Origin: JAEYZM01 sp943372195
Lineage (GTDB): Bacteria; Bacteroidota; Bacteroidia; Sphingobacteriales; Sphingobacteriaceae
Assembly: GCA_943372195.1 (NCBI GenBank)
Contig: CALRXS010000006.1
Location: 62,001 to 126,000, forward strand
Direction: 5' to 3'
DNA length: 64,000 bases
Shown here one piece after another: positions 9,450 to 17,621 of the stretch (the first letter of the stretch is position 1; each line of letters begins with the position of its first letter). Below the pieces are notes generated by a model. That model searched no databases. It had not been told where the DNA came from and worked only from the letters and a program-made list of their open reading frames with translations. A program made the position numbers and the translations under genes.

Positions 9450-10071
9450 TTCGTTACTAAGAGAGCCTGCTAATTTCTACACACATATTATACCTGCTAT
9501 ATTAGGTATACCTGCAGGTTATTTTTTAATGTTAAAAGCAGATACCAATATTGAAATACTATCAGTATTAATTTACACTGTTTGCTTTGTTTTATTATTT
9601 GCATCATCCGCATTATATCATGGCATACCTAAAACTGCCGAAGGTATTAAACAGTGGCGTAAATTAGATCATGCAAGTATTTACTTGATGATTGCAGGTA
9701 CATACACACCTACATTAATTGCATTATATGAAGGTTGGGTATTCTGGACATTATTAACCTTACAATGGTCAATTGTTGTATTCGGTATTTGGTCAAAAAT
9801 TTCGAATCGATTAATGCATCATAAATTATCGCTGATTTTATATTTAGCAATGGGCTGGATGGTGCTATTAGGAGTGAAGACACTCTACGTTAAATTACCA
9901 TTCGATGCATTGATGTTATTATTTGGTGGAGGGGCATTCTATTCTTTCGGAGCCTGGATCTATCATTTAGACAAGGTAAAGCCCAACAAAGGATTCCATG
10001 AAATATGGCACCTCTTTGTTGTTGGAGGCGCCACATGTCATTATTTCTATACTTATTATTTTATTTTTTAA
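9439..10071 (+). CDS. Hemolysin III / PAQR-family membrane protein
   Basis: A protein of 210 residues with seven predicted membrane segments. The family's conserved polar residues are present: ASSALYHG near the end of helix 2, KLDHASIYLMIAGTYTP, and HEIWHLFVVGGATCH in the last helix, together a probable Zn-binding His set as in adiponectin-receptor-like proteins. The name hemolysin III is historical; the role in most bacteria is uncertain, and lipid hydrolase-like activity has been proposed. The ATG at 9439 overlaps rbfA; the longer frame starting at 9391 runs further into rbfA and is less likely. The stop overlaps folE (convergent) by 4 nt. Confidence 0.9.
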   Translation: MKTSSLLREPANFYTHIIPAILGIPAGYFLMLKADTNIEILSVLIYTVCFVLLFASSALYHGIPKTAEGIKQWRKLDHASIYLMIAGTYTPTLIALYEGWVFWTLLTLQWSIVVFGIWSKISNRLMHHKLSLILYLAMGWMVLLGVKTLYVKLPFDALMLLFGGGAFYSFGAWIYHLDKVKPNKGFHEIWHLFVVGGATCHYFYTYYFIF

Positions 10072-10697
10072 TCGAGGTTTGCAGAAATCAAACGCATAAA
10101 CTCAGAGCGAGTTTTTTCATTTTCAAATGCACCTGTAAATGCAGAAGTAGTAGTTACAGAATTCTGCTTTTGAATACCACGCATGCTCATGCATAAATGT
10201 TTACATTCAATAACCACTGCAACACCTGCTGGCTGTAAAGTATTTTGAATACAATCTCTAATTTCATTTGTTAATCGCTCTTGCACTTGCAATCTTCTAG
10301 CAAAGGCATCGGCAACACGTGGAATTTTACTCAAGCCCACTATATGTCCGTTTGGTATATAAGCAATATGCGCCTTACCAAAAAACGGTAAAAGATGATG
10401 CTCACACATTGAATAAATTTCAATGTCTTTAACAATCACCATTTGCGAATATTCTTCTTTGAACATGGCAGATCTTAAGATATCAGCCGGATTTATATCA
10501 TAGCCATGTGTTAAGAATTGCAAAGCTTTTGCAACACGTTCAGGAGTTTTTAAAAGTCCTTCGCGTTCTGGGTCTTCACCAATATCAGATAATATGCTTT
10601 TATATTTCTCAGCAATTTTGGCAATAGTTTCTGGATTGTACTTATCAATTTTCAGATAACCATCCATTTCATTTTCTTCAGCCATATTATTATCCAT
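10068..10697 (-). CDS. folE: GTP cyclohydrolase I
   Basis: A protein of 209 residues that converts GTP to 7,8-dihydroneopterin triphosphate, the first step to folate and to 7-deazapurines or pterins. The zinc and active-site motifs are intact: MCEHHLLPFFGKAHIAYIP, GLSKIPRVADAFARRLQVQE, and CKHLCMSMRGIQK near the C-terminus. The N-terminal allosteric-type helix and the phrase GEDPEREGLLKTPERVAKA are also typical. The start overlaps the end of queD by 8 nt, giving a tight queD-folE operon. The 3' end overlaps the hemolysin III gene on the other strand. Confidence 0.97.
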   Translation of the reverse strand: MDNNMAEENEMDGYLKIDKYNPETIAKIAEKYKSILSDIGEDPEREGLLKTPERVAKALQFLTHGYDINPADILRSAMFKEEYSQMVIVKDIEIYSMCEHHLLPFFGKAHIAYIPNGHIVGLSKIPRVADAFARRLQVQERLTNEIRDCIQNTLQPAGVAVVIECKHLCMSMRGIQKQNSVTTTSAFTGAFENEKTRSEFMRLISANLD

Positions 10698-11100
10698 AAT
10701 ATTCTACAAAATTATTTTCAGTTTCGTATAACTTCACACTATGCAATACTGCTTCCGTTTTAGAAATAGGTCCGACTAATTGATTCCAAATCTCTACCGC
10801 CAACACTTCAGTCGAAGCCATTTTACCTTGCATAAAATCAACATCGATATTAATATTCTTATGATCTAATTTATCGATTACTTCTTTATTAATGATGTCG
10901 CGCAATTCTTTTAAGTCGATAACGAAACCAGTCTCCGGATTTATCTCACCCTTAACCGTAACATACAATTCATAATTATGTCCGTGCCAATTCGGATTCG
11001 AGCATTTACCAAAAACTTCCGCATTTTTCTGTTGCGACCAATCTTCTCTAAACAATTTATGAGCGGCATTAAAACGCTCTCTACGTGTGATGTGAATCAT
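10690..11100 (-). CDS. queD: 6-carboxytetrahydropterin synthase / 6-pyruvoyltetrahydropterin synthase family (QueD)
   Basis: A protein of 136 residues with the T-fold of the PTPS/QueD family. The zinc histidines are in FNAAHKLF and NWHGHNY, the catalytic Cys in GKCSNPNWHGH, and a catalytic Glu probably lies in KLYETENNF. It should act on dihydroneopterin triphosphate made by the FolE encoded directly downstream, giving either carboxytetrahydropterin (queuosine/preQ0 path) or pyruvoyltetrahydropterin. No other queuosine gene is in the window, so the branch is not settled. The promoter element at 11118-11125 sits 17 nt upstream. Confidence 0.88.
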   Translation of the reverse strand: MIHITRRERFNAAHKLFREDWSQQKNAEVFGKCSNPNWHGHNYELYVTVKGEINPETGFVIDLKELRDIINKEVIDKLDHKNINIDVDFMQGKMASTEVLAVEIWNQLVGPISKTEAVLHSVKLYETENNFVEYYG

Positions 11101-11117
11101 TTTTTAGGTTTGAGTAA

Positions 11118-11125
11118 CAAAGATA
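11118..11125 (-). promoter_or_regulatory. -7 promoter element (TATCTTTG on minus strand)
   Basis: TAnnTTTG match read on the minus strand, 17 nt upstream of the queD start codon; probably drives queD-folE. Confidence 0.6.
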
Positions 11126-11152
11126 AGGGTTTTTTGGGTGAATCGGGATATT

Positions 11153-11180
11153 GTGACTGGTAACCGGTGATTAGTGACTA
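11153..11180. repeat. Heptad repeat block, 4 units (GTGACTA type)
   Basis: Four 7-nt units in register, best unit GTGACTA with one to three changes in the others. The reverse complement is the CTAGTCA unit seen at 26728-26755, so these two loci hold the same family. The block lies just upstream of the queD promoter. Confidence 0.75.
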
Positions 11181-11283
11181 GAAAATTTCAAAGACTTATG
11201 CGAGTTTTTAAGGGATGCTAATAGTGAAGTTTAGTTCTTAAAGTAAAGCCAAAGACCTTATCCACGCCCGAAAAATCTCCCCA

Positions 11284-11408
11284 ACCTTTTAAATTTTTAA
11301 ATGAAAAGGTGTGATAATGACAATAGAAAATACAAATTAATGACCGTTACACTTATTAAATTAATGCAGAGGATCTAATTACTTTTTTCATTTAAAAATT
11401 TAAAAGGT
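11284..11408. repeat. 24-bp perfect inverted repeat with 77-nt spacer
   Basis: The arm at 11284-11307 (begins ACCTTTTAAATTT) is the exact reverse complement of 11385-11408. The arms are AT-rich. A direct copy of the right arm, 20 of 22 matching, follows at 11420-11441. The element is about 125 nt and has no coding capacity, so it is MITE-like in shape, but no target-site duplication was recognised. Confidence 0.8.
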
Positions 11409-11467
11409 AAAAAAAGAAATTTCATACAAAAATTTAAAAGGAGAAAAAGAACAATTAAAATAAACCT

Positions 11468-11490
11468 GCGATTCTTTTCTAAAGAATCGC
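11468..11490 (+). promoter_or_regulatory. 10-bp hairpin in mqnB leader
   Basis: Perfect stem GCGATTCTTT / AAAGAATCGC around a TCT loop, followed by TATTTTTATTTT and then the ATG at 11503. It is shaped like an intrinsic terminator placed 12 nt before a start codon, so it could be an attenuator or the end of an upstream transcript. Confidence 0.6.
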
Positions 11491-11502
11491 TATTTTTATT
11501 TT

Positions 11503-12150
11503 ATGAACATCCTTATCGTTTCTGCTACAGAATTCGAAATCGCTGAAATGCGCTGGTACATCCCTGTGAAAGAAAATGTCAACATCGACTTTCTTATCAC
11601 TGGCGTGGGAATGATCAACACTACCTTCGAGCTTACTAAATGCCTTAGTAATAAATCATACGATTATGCCATTAACCTTGGCATTGCAGGTGCATTTGAT
11701 AGAAATATTGAAATTGGTGATTGTGTTTGGGTGCGTAAAGATTTGTTTTCTGAAATGGGAGCTGAAGATGGTGATGATTTTTTGAGTTTGATACAATTAG
11801 GACTTCAACGTCATGATGAGCATCCATTTGTATGGGGTGAGCTTAAACCACATCTCAATAAAGAACTCTCTACTTTGCAAAAACTAAAACAAGTGAGAGC
11901 AATCACTGTCAACAAAGTTCATGGTAATGATGACTCTATCATGAAAACAAGTTTATTGTTGAGTCCGCAAATAGAAAGTATGGAAGGTGCGGCCTTCTTC
12001 TACGTTTGCATGAAAATGAACATCCCCTGTATTCAAATAAGAGCCATTTCAAATTATGTCGAAAGAAGAAATCGCGAGAACTGGAATATACCTCTTGCTT
12101 TAGAAAGTCTTAAGAATACGAGTGTTTCGCTTTTGAATGAGATTGCATAA
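11503..12150 (+). CDS. mqnB: Futalosine hydrolase
   Basis: A protein of 215 residues in the nucleoside phosphorylase/hydrolase superfamily. Hallmarks are the N-terminal MNILIVSATEFEIAEM, the glycine motif ITGVGMINTTFEL, AINLGIAGAFDRNIEIGDCV, the late phrase ESMEGAAFFYVCM with the nucleoside-binding Met-Glu pair, and IPCIQIRAISNYVERRNRENW, which is characteristic of MqnB. It removes the base from futalosine, giving dehypoxanthine futalosine in menaquinone synthesis. mqnD of the same pathway is at 30176-31006. The gene ends 5 nt before the convergent permease gene. Confidence 0.93.
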   Translation: MNILIVSATEFEIAEMRWYIPVKENVNIDFLITGVGMINTTFELTKCLSNKSYDYAINLGIAGAFDRNIEIGDCVWVRKDLFSEMGAEDGDDFLSLIQLGLQRHDEHPFVWGELKPHLNKELSTLQKLKQVRAITVNKVHGNDDSIMKTSLLLSPQIESMEGAAFFYVCMKMNIPCIQIRAISNYVERRNRENWNIPLALESLKNTSVSLLNEIA

Positions 12151-12155
12151 TTGAC

Positions 12156-13397
12156 TTATACATTATTGATATTTTCTTTTATCTCACTCGCTAATATATT
12201 GCTCTGCTTTGAACTAAACCATGATGCAATAAATGATATGCCCATCACTGTTAAAAACACTAAGAAGTAATCTCTGTATATTAATTTAATCGGATATGCT
12301 TGTATTAAAAATTCTTCTGAACCGCTGATTTTGATGATGCCATATTTTTCTTGTAAGAAAACAAATATTGATCCTAATAGTAATCCGATGATCACTCCGA
12401 TAAATGAAATCAACAATCCTTGTATAAGATAAACTTTTCTGATTTGTTCATTACTTAATCCTAATGTGTTTAAAATAGCAATATCTTTTTTCTTATCAAT
12501 AATCAGCATCGTGATCGCTCCAATGATATTACTAATAGCAACAGTTAATATAAATGTTAAAATCAAATAAACTCCCCAACGCTCAGTATTTAATACCTTG
12601 TAGAGCATCTCGTTTAATTCAAATCGATCTTTTACTATGAACTTTGAGGATAATACTTTTATCAATTCTGACTTGATAGTATTCATCTCTTTTTCATCAT
12701 TCAAATAAAATTCAATTGCATTTATATTTCCATTCGTTTGAAATAATTCTTCTGCTTTTGCTAATGATACAAAACAAGTATTTTGATCCATGTCTTGCTT
12801 TACAGAAAACATTCCAGCCGGATAAAGCTCTACTCTGTTCAAAGCAGCACTCGGATCTAGCATATTAATTTTTTTCTCAGGCTTTGGTGCGAATACACTA
12901 ACCGATTGAATATTTTGAGTAACATCAATACCTAATTGATACGCAATGCCCATACCCATTACCATGTATTCGGTATACTCATCTTCAAATTTAAATACAC
13001 CTGCCGATAAAGATTCTTTTAAATTTTTTTGCTTCAAAAATTCTTCACTCACTCCTTTAATTTTAGAATAATATGGAGTTTGTAAATATTTTAACATTGC
13101 ATGATTTTCATACACACGTACTACTGATGCTTTTGAATTGTAATCAGTTAAAAATTTTTGAACATCCGCATAATTAAAATCAGATTCGTTAGCGACTTGT
13201 ATTTTTAAATCTGGATTTAACTGCTTGTAATATTTTAAATTTAAATCTTCGAATCCGTTGAAGACAGATAGAATAATAAATAATGCTGCTGAACCTACAC
13301 ATACACCAATGATTGAAATCAAGGAAATGATATTAATCGCTTGTGTCGATTTCTTTGAAAATAAATATCGCTTAGCTATGTAAAAAGGTAAATTCAT
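12156..13397 (-). CDS. FtsX-like permease, LolC/LolE type
   Basis: A protein of 413 residues. The start MNLPFYIAKRYLFSKKSTQAINIISLISIIGVCVG matches the LolC/E family: one N-terminal membrane helix (about 20-46), a large periplasmic domain (about 50-265) and three C-terminal helices (about 275-395) with AILNTLGLSNEQIRKVYLIQGL as the cytoplasmic coupling motif. It probably belongs to an ABC system that lifts lipoproteins from the inner membrane; the ATPase partner is not next to it. It starts directly after the stop of the metallo-hydrolase gene (13397/13398), so the two are co-transcribed. Confidence 0.88.
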   Translation of the reverse strand: MNLPFYIAKRYLFSKKSTQAINIISLISIIGVCVGSAALFIILSVFNGFEDLNLKYYKQLNPDLKIQVANESDFNYADVQKFLTDYNSKASVVRVYENHAMLKYLQTPYYSKIKGVSEEFLKQKNLKESLSAGVFKFEDEYTEYMVMGMGIAYQLGIDVTQNIQSVSVFAPKPEKKINMLDPSAALNRVELYPAGMFSVKQDMDQNTCFVSLAKAEELFQTNGNINAIEFYLNDEKEMNTIKSELIKVLSSKFIVKDRFELNEMLYKVLNTERWGVYLILTFILTVAISNIIGAITMLIIDKKKDIAILNTLGLSNEQIRKVYLIQGLLISFIGVIIGLLLGSIFVFLQEKYGIIKISGSEEFLIQAYPIKLIYRDYFLVFLTVMGISFIASWFSSKQSNILASEIKENINNV

Positions 13398-14039
13398 TTA
13401 GCTATTAATAAATGGGTTGTATTGTTTCTCGGCAGAAATAGTTGTCGATGGACCATGACCCGGATACACCACTGTTTCAGCGGGTAAATTCAATAATCGA
13501 TTTTTAATTGATCGAATTAAAGTCGGATGATCACCACCTGGTAAATCTGTTCTGCCTATGCTTCTGTAAAATAATACATCGCCCGCGATTATGAAATTTT
13601 GTTTGGCGTTGTAGAAGCAAACGCTACCCGGACTGTGACCAGGGCAGAAGAGAACTTCGAGCGTATCATCACCAAAATTTATTTGTTCAAAGTCTAATAA
13701 GAAATCTTGTGACTCTGTAGCTGCTTGATAAACGAAACCGTAATTACTGGCATATGTTGCCACCGCTCTTAATACCGGAAGCTCTAATTCATGCATTCGA
13801 GTGATTAATCCGTATTTCTGCTCAATAAAATTATTGCCCAAAACATGGTCAACATGGCAATGAGTATTCAACAATAACTTAATTTCAATGTTATTATCTG
13901 TAAGAAATTGGCTTAATTCTTGTTTTTCGTATTCTTCGTAACATCCTGGATCAATAAGAATAGCCTCATTTTTCTCATTATAGAGCAAATAAGTGTTCTC
14001 TGAAAAGGGGTTAAACGTAAAAGTCTTAATCGTTAACAT
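13398..14039 (-). CDS. Metallo-beta-lactamase fold hydrolase (glyoxalase II-like)
   Basis: A protein of 213 residues. The metal-binding motif is HCHVDH at residues 60-65, followed by CPGHSPGSVCFY, IAGDVLFYRSIGRTDLPGG and VVYPGHGPSTTI, all standard for the glyoxalase II/YcbL subgroup. Likely substrates are thioesters such as hydroxyacyl-thiols, but the exact one is unknown. It has no signal peptide, so it is cytoplasmic. It is the first gene of a two-gene operon with the LolC/E-like permease. The upstream 89 nt are shared with the divergent gene at 14129. Confidence 0.9.
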   Translation of the reverse strand: MLTIKTFTFNPFSENTYLLYNEKNEAILIDPGCYEEYEKQELSQFLTDNNIEIKLLLNTHCHVDHVLGNNFIEQKYGLITRMHELELPVLRAVATYASNYGFVYQAATESQDFLLDFEQINFGDDTLEVLFCPGHSPGSVCFYNAKQNFIIAGDVLFYRSIGRTDLPGGDHPTLIRSIKNRLLNLPAETVVYPGHGPSTTISAEKQYNPFINS

Positions 14040-14128
14040 AGAACAAAAATGATAAAATTTTAGAGTTCTAAGGCTATAAAGGGAAATATTTCGTTAATTT
14101 AATGCTCCTTTAAAAAGGCATATTGAAA

Positions 14129-17100
14129 ATGTATAAATTTTACTTGAGATTTTTATTGATATTCTTTGTTGGCTTGATGTCAACATCTCAAGAAATTTAT
14201 GCGCAAGCACAAGGTACTCAAACTGAATTCGGAAAGAATAGAGTTCAGTATAAAGACTTCCAATGGTTCTTCTATCGTTCACCACATTTCGATACCTATT
14301 ATTATAAAGATGGTAAAGAACTTGCCGCAATGATTGGTAAAATTGCTGAACAAAATTTAAAAGATATTGAAGATTTACTCGACTATAAATTAGAAGGTCG
14401 AATAAAAATTTTATCGTACAATAAATTATCTGATCTAAAGCAAACTAACCTCGGACTAGTAACAGATCAACAACAAAATACTGGTGGTGTTACTCAATTA
14501 ATTGGTGATAAACTTTTTGTTTACTTTGATGGTAGTGCTATTGAACTTCAAAAACAAATTAGAACTGGTATTGCAAATATTTTAATTTCTGAAATGTTAT
14601 ACGGAGGGAATCTCCAAGAGAAATTATCAAACGCTACTTTACTCACATTGCCCGATTGGTTTTTACCCGGCTTAACATCATACATTGCTGAGGAGTGGAA
14701 TAATAAACTCGACAATGATTTAAAAGATGGTATTCTAAGTGGAAGGTTCAAAAAATTTAATCGTATTGCAGAGAAAGATGCATTAGTTGCTGGACATTCG
14801 ATCTGGAAATATGTAGTTGATAATTATGGAATGGCCTCTGTATCTAACATTGTGTATATGACACGTGTGAATAGAAATGCGGAGAGTGGTTTTATGTACA
14901 TCATCGGACTTGACTTTAAAGAATTAGGTCCGCTCTGGTTAGAGTACTACAAAAACCTTTACAAAAACGATGACCTAAATAAGGAACTTTTTAATAAGAA
15001 AGAAATAGTAATACACAAGAATAAAAAGCGAAAAGCAAATTTACCTTATTCGCAATTTAAAGTTTCGCCCGACGGGAAATCATATGCATACATTCTTAAT
15101 AAGAATGGAAAATATTTTGTTTACATCCATGATATAAAAGAGAAGAAGACAAAGAAGATTTTCAAAACAGGTATGCGTGCTTCATCATTTAATGTAAGTG
15201 GTAATGAACCAATACTGACTTGGCATCCGAATAGTTTTTTTCTAGCTATTGCATATGAGCACAAGAGTAGAGCCCTAGTTCAAATTGTAAATCTTCGTGA
15301 TAAAAAAGAATCAGTCTCGGCAAACATGTATAAATACGAGAAGATTTTAGATTTTGATTATTCGAGTGATGGTAGAAAATGGGTGATCTCTGCTGTACGA
15401 AACGGACAGTCAGATATTTTTGTGTACGACATTCCTTCGAGGAGAGATGAACAAATTACGAACGACTGGTACGATGACTTACATCCGAAGTTTATAAAAA
15501 AATCAGGCAAAATAATTTTCAGTTCAAATAGAGTTGCTGATAGTATTAGAGTAGAATCGTATTCAAAATTTCCGATGTTTAATACTTACGATTTATTTAT
15601 TTACGATTATGATAAGAAAGATCCAGAATTAACTCGTGCAACTAACACTCCGTACATTAACGAAATAAAACCATTAGAAATTGACACATCAAAAGTTGCA
15701 TTTTTAAGTGATGAATCGGGTATCATTAACCGTAACATACTAGTATTTGATAGTGTTCTGGCCTTTCAATACGATACCACTATATTTTGGTATGACACAA
15801 CAATTTCAGTTTATAGAGATACATTTAGCACTTATGTAGCAAGCAATTATTCGAGAAATATTTTAGATCATGATCAATCAAAACGATCGAAACGTTTCAC
15901 TGAAATAATTTCAAATAATAATCAAACACAACTTTATATAAAGCCACTGAATAAAAGTATTTCAGATTCGAGCGGAATTATTTTTACACCATTCTCCTTA
16001 AAGATTAGAAAAAATCAAGAGCAGAAGATGGCCAAATTTGCAGAATTGCAAAGGCAAGATTCAATCGCAAGAGCAGATTCTATTCGAATGCAAAGCATTA
16101 CCGATTCATTGTTGCGATTAGAAAATGATACATCATTTGCAGATCAAAAAGTTATTGGTTCTGGCTTTGATACCTATTATTTTCAATCAGATTTCCCTAG
16201 AGAAAAATCAGATAATACAGTAGCTGTCACGCAAAAGACCGGAAAAGGATATCAGATTGTTTACATCAAGCAGAGAGAAAATAAAACGAATAATATTAAG
16301 ACTATGAGTCTCGATGACTTCTTTAAGAAATCATCTCCAAGGCCATATACACCGGAGGTTTCAACAAATTATGTGGTGAGTCAAATTGATAATAGTTTAA
16401 TTACAAATACGTATCAGCAGTTTACCGGGGTCGGACCAATCTTTGTGAATTCAAACATTAATGCCTTGATAAAAATTGGAACTGCAGATTTGATGGAAGA
16501 TCACAGAATTGTCGGAGGTTTCAGACTTGCAGGTAATTTAACAGTGCCAGAATATTTCTTGAGTTATGAAAATTTGAAGAAGAGAATTGATAAACAATTT
16601 ATTTTCTACAAGCAGGGTGGTGATGATTTCTTTGGAATTGCGGCTGTGCGTACAAATAGTTATGAATTTAAAACTATTTTAAAATATCCTTTTAACGAAC
16701 AGCAATCACTTCGTGGTTCGGTGTTTTATAGAAGAGATGAAACGATTGTATTAGGTACCGATAGTTTTACATTGAACATCCCGAATTTCTATAGAAGTAA
16801 TATTGGTTTCAGACTTGAATATGTTTATGATAATGTGCGCAACAAAGGATTGAATTTATTTAATGGCACTCGTTTTAAAATTTATGTTGAGCAATTCAAA
16901 GAAGTAGGTAATGCTTCAGAGAATATGATCAACTTGGGTTTCGATTTTAGACATTATCAAAAAATACATCGTCAAATTATTTTTGCAAGTAGGGTAGCGG
17001 GTTCTAGTTCTATTGCGAAACAAAAAGTGATGTACTATTTAGGTGGTGTTGATGGTTGGTTAATACCTCGTTTCAACAACGAGATACAAGTTGATAGAAA

Positions 17101-17530
17101 TCGATCATATAAATACCAGGCATTAGCCACAAATATGAGAGGCTTCACTCAGAATATTCGTAACGGAAATAATTTCTTGGTGATTAATACGGAAGTGCGT
17201 GTACCCATATTTGCTTACTTATTAAACAGACCAATCAAATCTGATTTCGTTAAGAACTTTCAATTGATGCCATTCGCAGACTTAGGTGCAGCATGGGTAG
17301 GTAATGACCCATTCAGTTATGAAAATAGATTTAACAGAATTGAAGTACAAGGCGACCCAATAAATGTGGTTGCCATTCAATCAAAATTCCCTATCGTTGG
17401 AGGCTTCGGCTGGGGCGCACGCTCTAGACTTTTAGGTTACTTCATTCGCTTCGACATGGCATGGGGAGTACAAAATAGCATGGTCGCCGAGAAACCTGTT
17501 TACTACGTTTCACTTAGTTTAGATTTCTAA
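14129..17530 (+). CDS. Outer-membrane protein: pseudo-peptidase, TolB-like beta-propeller and beta-barrel
   Basis: A protein of 1133 residues. Residues 1-26 form a signal peptide (ending EIYAQA). About 45-270 resembles a gluzincin peptidase (peptidase MA-like) domain, but the HExxH position reads ISEMLY (E155), so zinc binding is probably lost; the later PDWFLPGLTSYIAEEW (from residue 175) keeps the family shape. About 330-620 are TolB/WD40-like blades (YSQFKVSPDGKSYAYI, LTWHPNSFFLAIAYE, FDYSSDGRKWVISAVRNG). About 760-1133 looks like a surface-antigen (BamA-like) barrel ending in YVSLSLDF with a terminal Phe, as outer-membrane barrels do. The ATG at 14129 is chosen over a TTG at 14123. The function is unknown. 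Confidence 0.8.
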   Translation: MYKFYLRFLLIFFVGLMSTSQEIYAQAQGTQTEFGKNRVQYKDFQWFFYRSPHFDTYYYKDGKELAAMIGKIAEQNLKDIEDLLDYKLEGRIKILSYNKLSDLKQTNLGLVTDQQQNTGGVTQLIGDKLFVYFDGSAIELQKQIRTGIANILISEMLYGGNLQEKLSNATLLTLPDWFLPGLTSYIAEEWNNKLDNDLKDGILSGRFKKFNRIAEKDALVAGHSIWKYVVDNYGMASVSNIVYMTRVNRNAESGFMYIIGLDFKELGPLWLEYYKNLYKNDDLNKELFNKKEIVIHKNKKRKANLPYSQFKVSPDGKSYAYILNKNGKYFVYIHDIKEKKTKKIFKTGMRASSFNVSGNEPILTWHPNSFFLAIAYEHKSRALVQIVNLRDKKESVSANMYKYEKILDFDYSSDGRKWVISAVRNGQSDIFVYDIPSRRDEQITNDWYDDLHPKFIKKSGKIIFSSNRVADSIRVESYSKFPMFNTYDLFIYDYDKKDPELTRATNTPYINEIKPLEIDTSKVAFLSDESGIINRNILVFDSVLAFQYDTTIFWYDTTISVYRDTFSTYVASNYSRNILDHDQSKRSKRFTEIISNNNQTQLYIKPLNKSISDSSGIIFTPFSLKIRKNQEQKMAKFAELQRQDSIARADSIRMQSITDSLLRLENDTSFADQKVIGSGFDTYYFQSDFPREKSDNTVAVTQKTGKGYQIVYIKQRENKTNNIKTMSLDDFFKKSSPRPYTPEVSTNYVVSQIDNSLITNTYQQFTGVGPIFVNSNINALIKIGTADLMEDHRIVGGFRLAGNLTVPEYFLSYENLKKRIDKQFIFYKQGGDDFFGIAAVRTNSYEFKTILKYPFNEQQSLRGSVFYRRDETIVLGTDSFTLNIPNFYRSNIGFRLEYVYDNVRNKGLNLFNGTRFKIYVEQFKEVGNASENMINLGFDFRHYQKIHRQIIFASRVAGSSSIAKQKVMYYLGGVDGWLIPRFNNEIQVDRNRSYKYQALATNMRGFTQNIRNGNNFLVINTEVRVPIFAYLLNRPIKSDFVKNFQLMPFADLGAAWVGNDPFSYENRFNRIEVQGDPINVVAIQSKFPIVGGFGWGARSRLLGYFIRFDMAWGVQNSMVAEKPVYYVSLSLDF

Positions 17531-17543
17531 AAAATAGCTCTTG

Positions 17544-17576
17544 ATTATTTATGCAGGTTTTTAAATAATCCTGCAT
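17544..17576. repeat. Two interleaved 7-bp inverted repeats
   Basis: ATTATTT (17544-17550) pairs with AAATAAT (17563-17569), and ATGCAGG (17551-17557) pairs with CCTGCAT (17570-17576), around a TTTTT core. Only one of the two stems can form easily at a time. It lies 14 nt after the stop of the upstream gene. Confidence 0.65.
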
Positions 17577-17585
17577 TCTTACGGT

Positions 17586-17621
17586 ATACTGGTGGCACGA
17601 CTTAAGTCGTGCCACCAGTAT
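17586..17621. repeat. 36-bp perfect palindrome overlapping a stop codon
   Basis: Positions 17586-17603 (begins ATACTGGTGGCACG) are the exact reverse complement of 17604-17621, with no loop. It is far more GC-rich than its surroundings. It includes the stop and last codons of the EamA transporter on the minus strand and lies between two convergent genes. It could serve as a two-way terminator, although no long T-run follows, or it could be an inserted palindromic repeat. Confidence 0.85.

Larger units (their letters stand above)
11181..11502. other. Gene-free stretch with inverted and direct repeats
   Basis: No convincing reading frame on either strand. It is AT-rich and contains the long inverted repeat (11284-11408), an extra direct copy of one arm (11420-11441) and a strong hairpin (11468-11490) just before mqnB. 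No clear TAnnTTTG element for mqnB was found. Confidence 0.6.

Noticed and set aside
17544..17576. Interleaved stems as an H-type pseudoknot
   Set aside because: The connecting loops would be 0, 5 and 0 nt, too short to span the stems, so the two pairings are alternatives rather than a pseudoknot.
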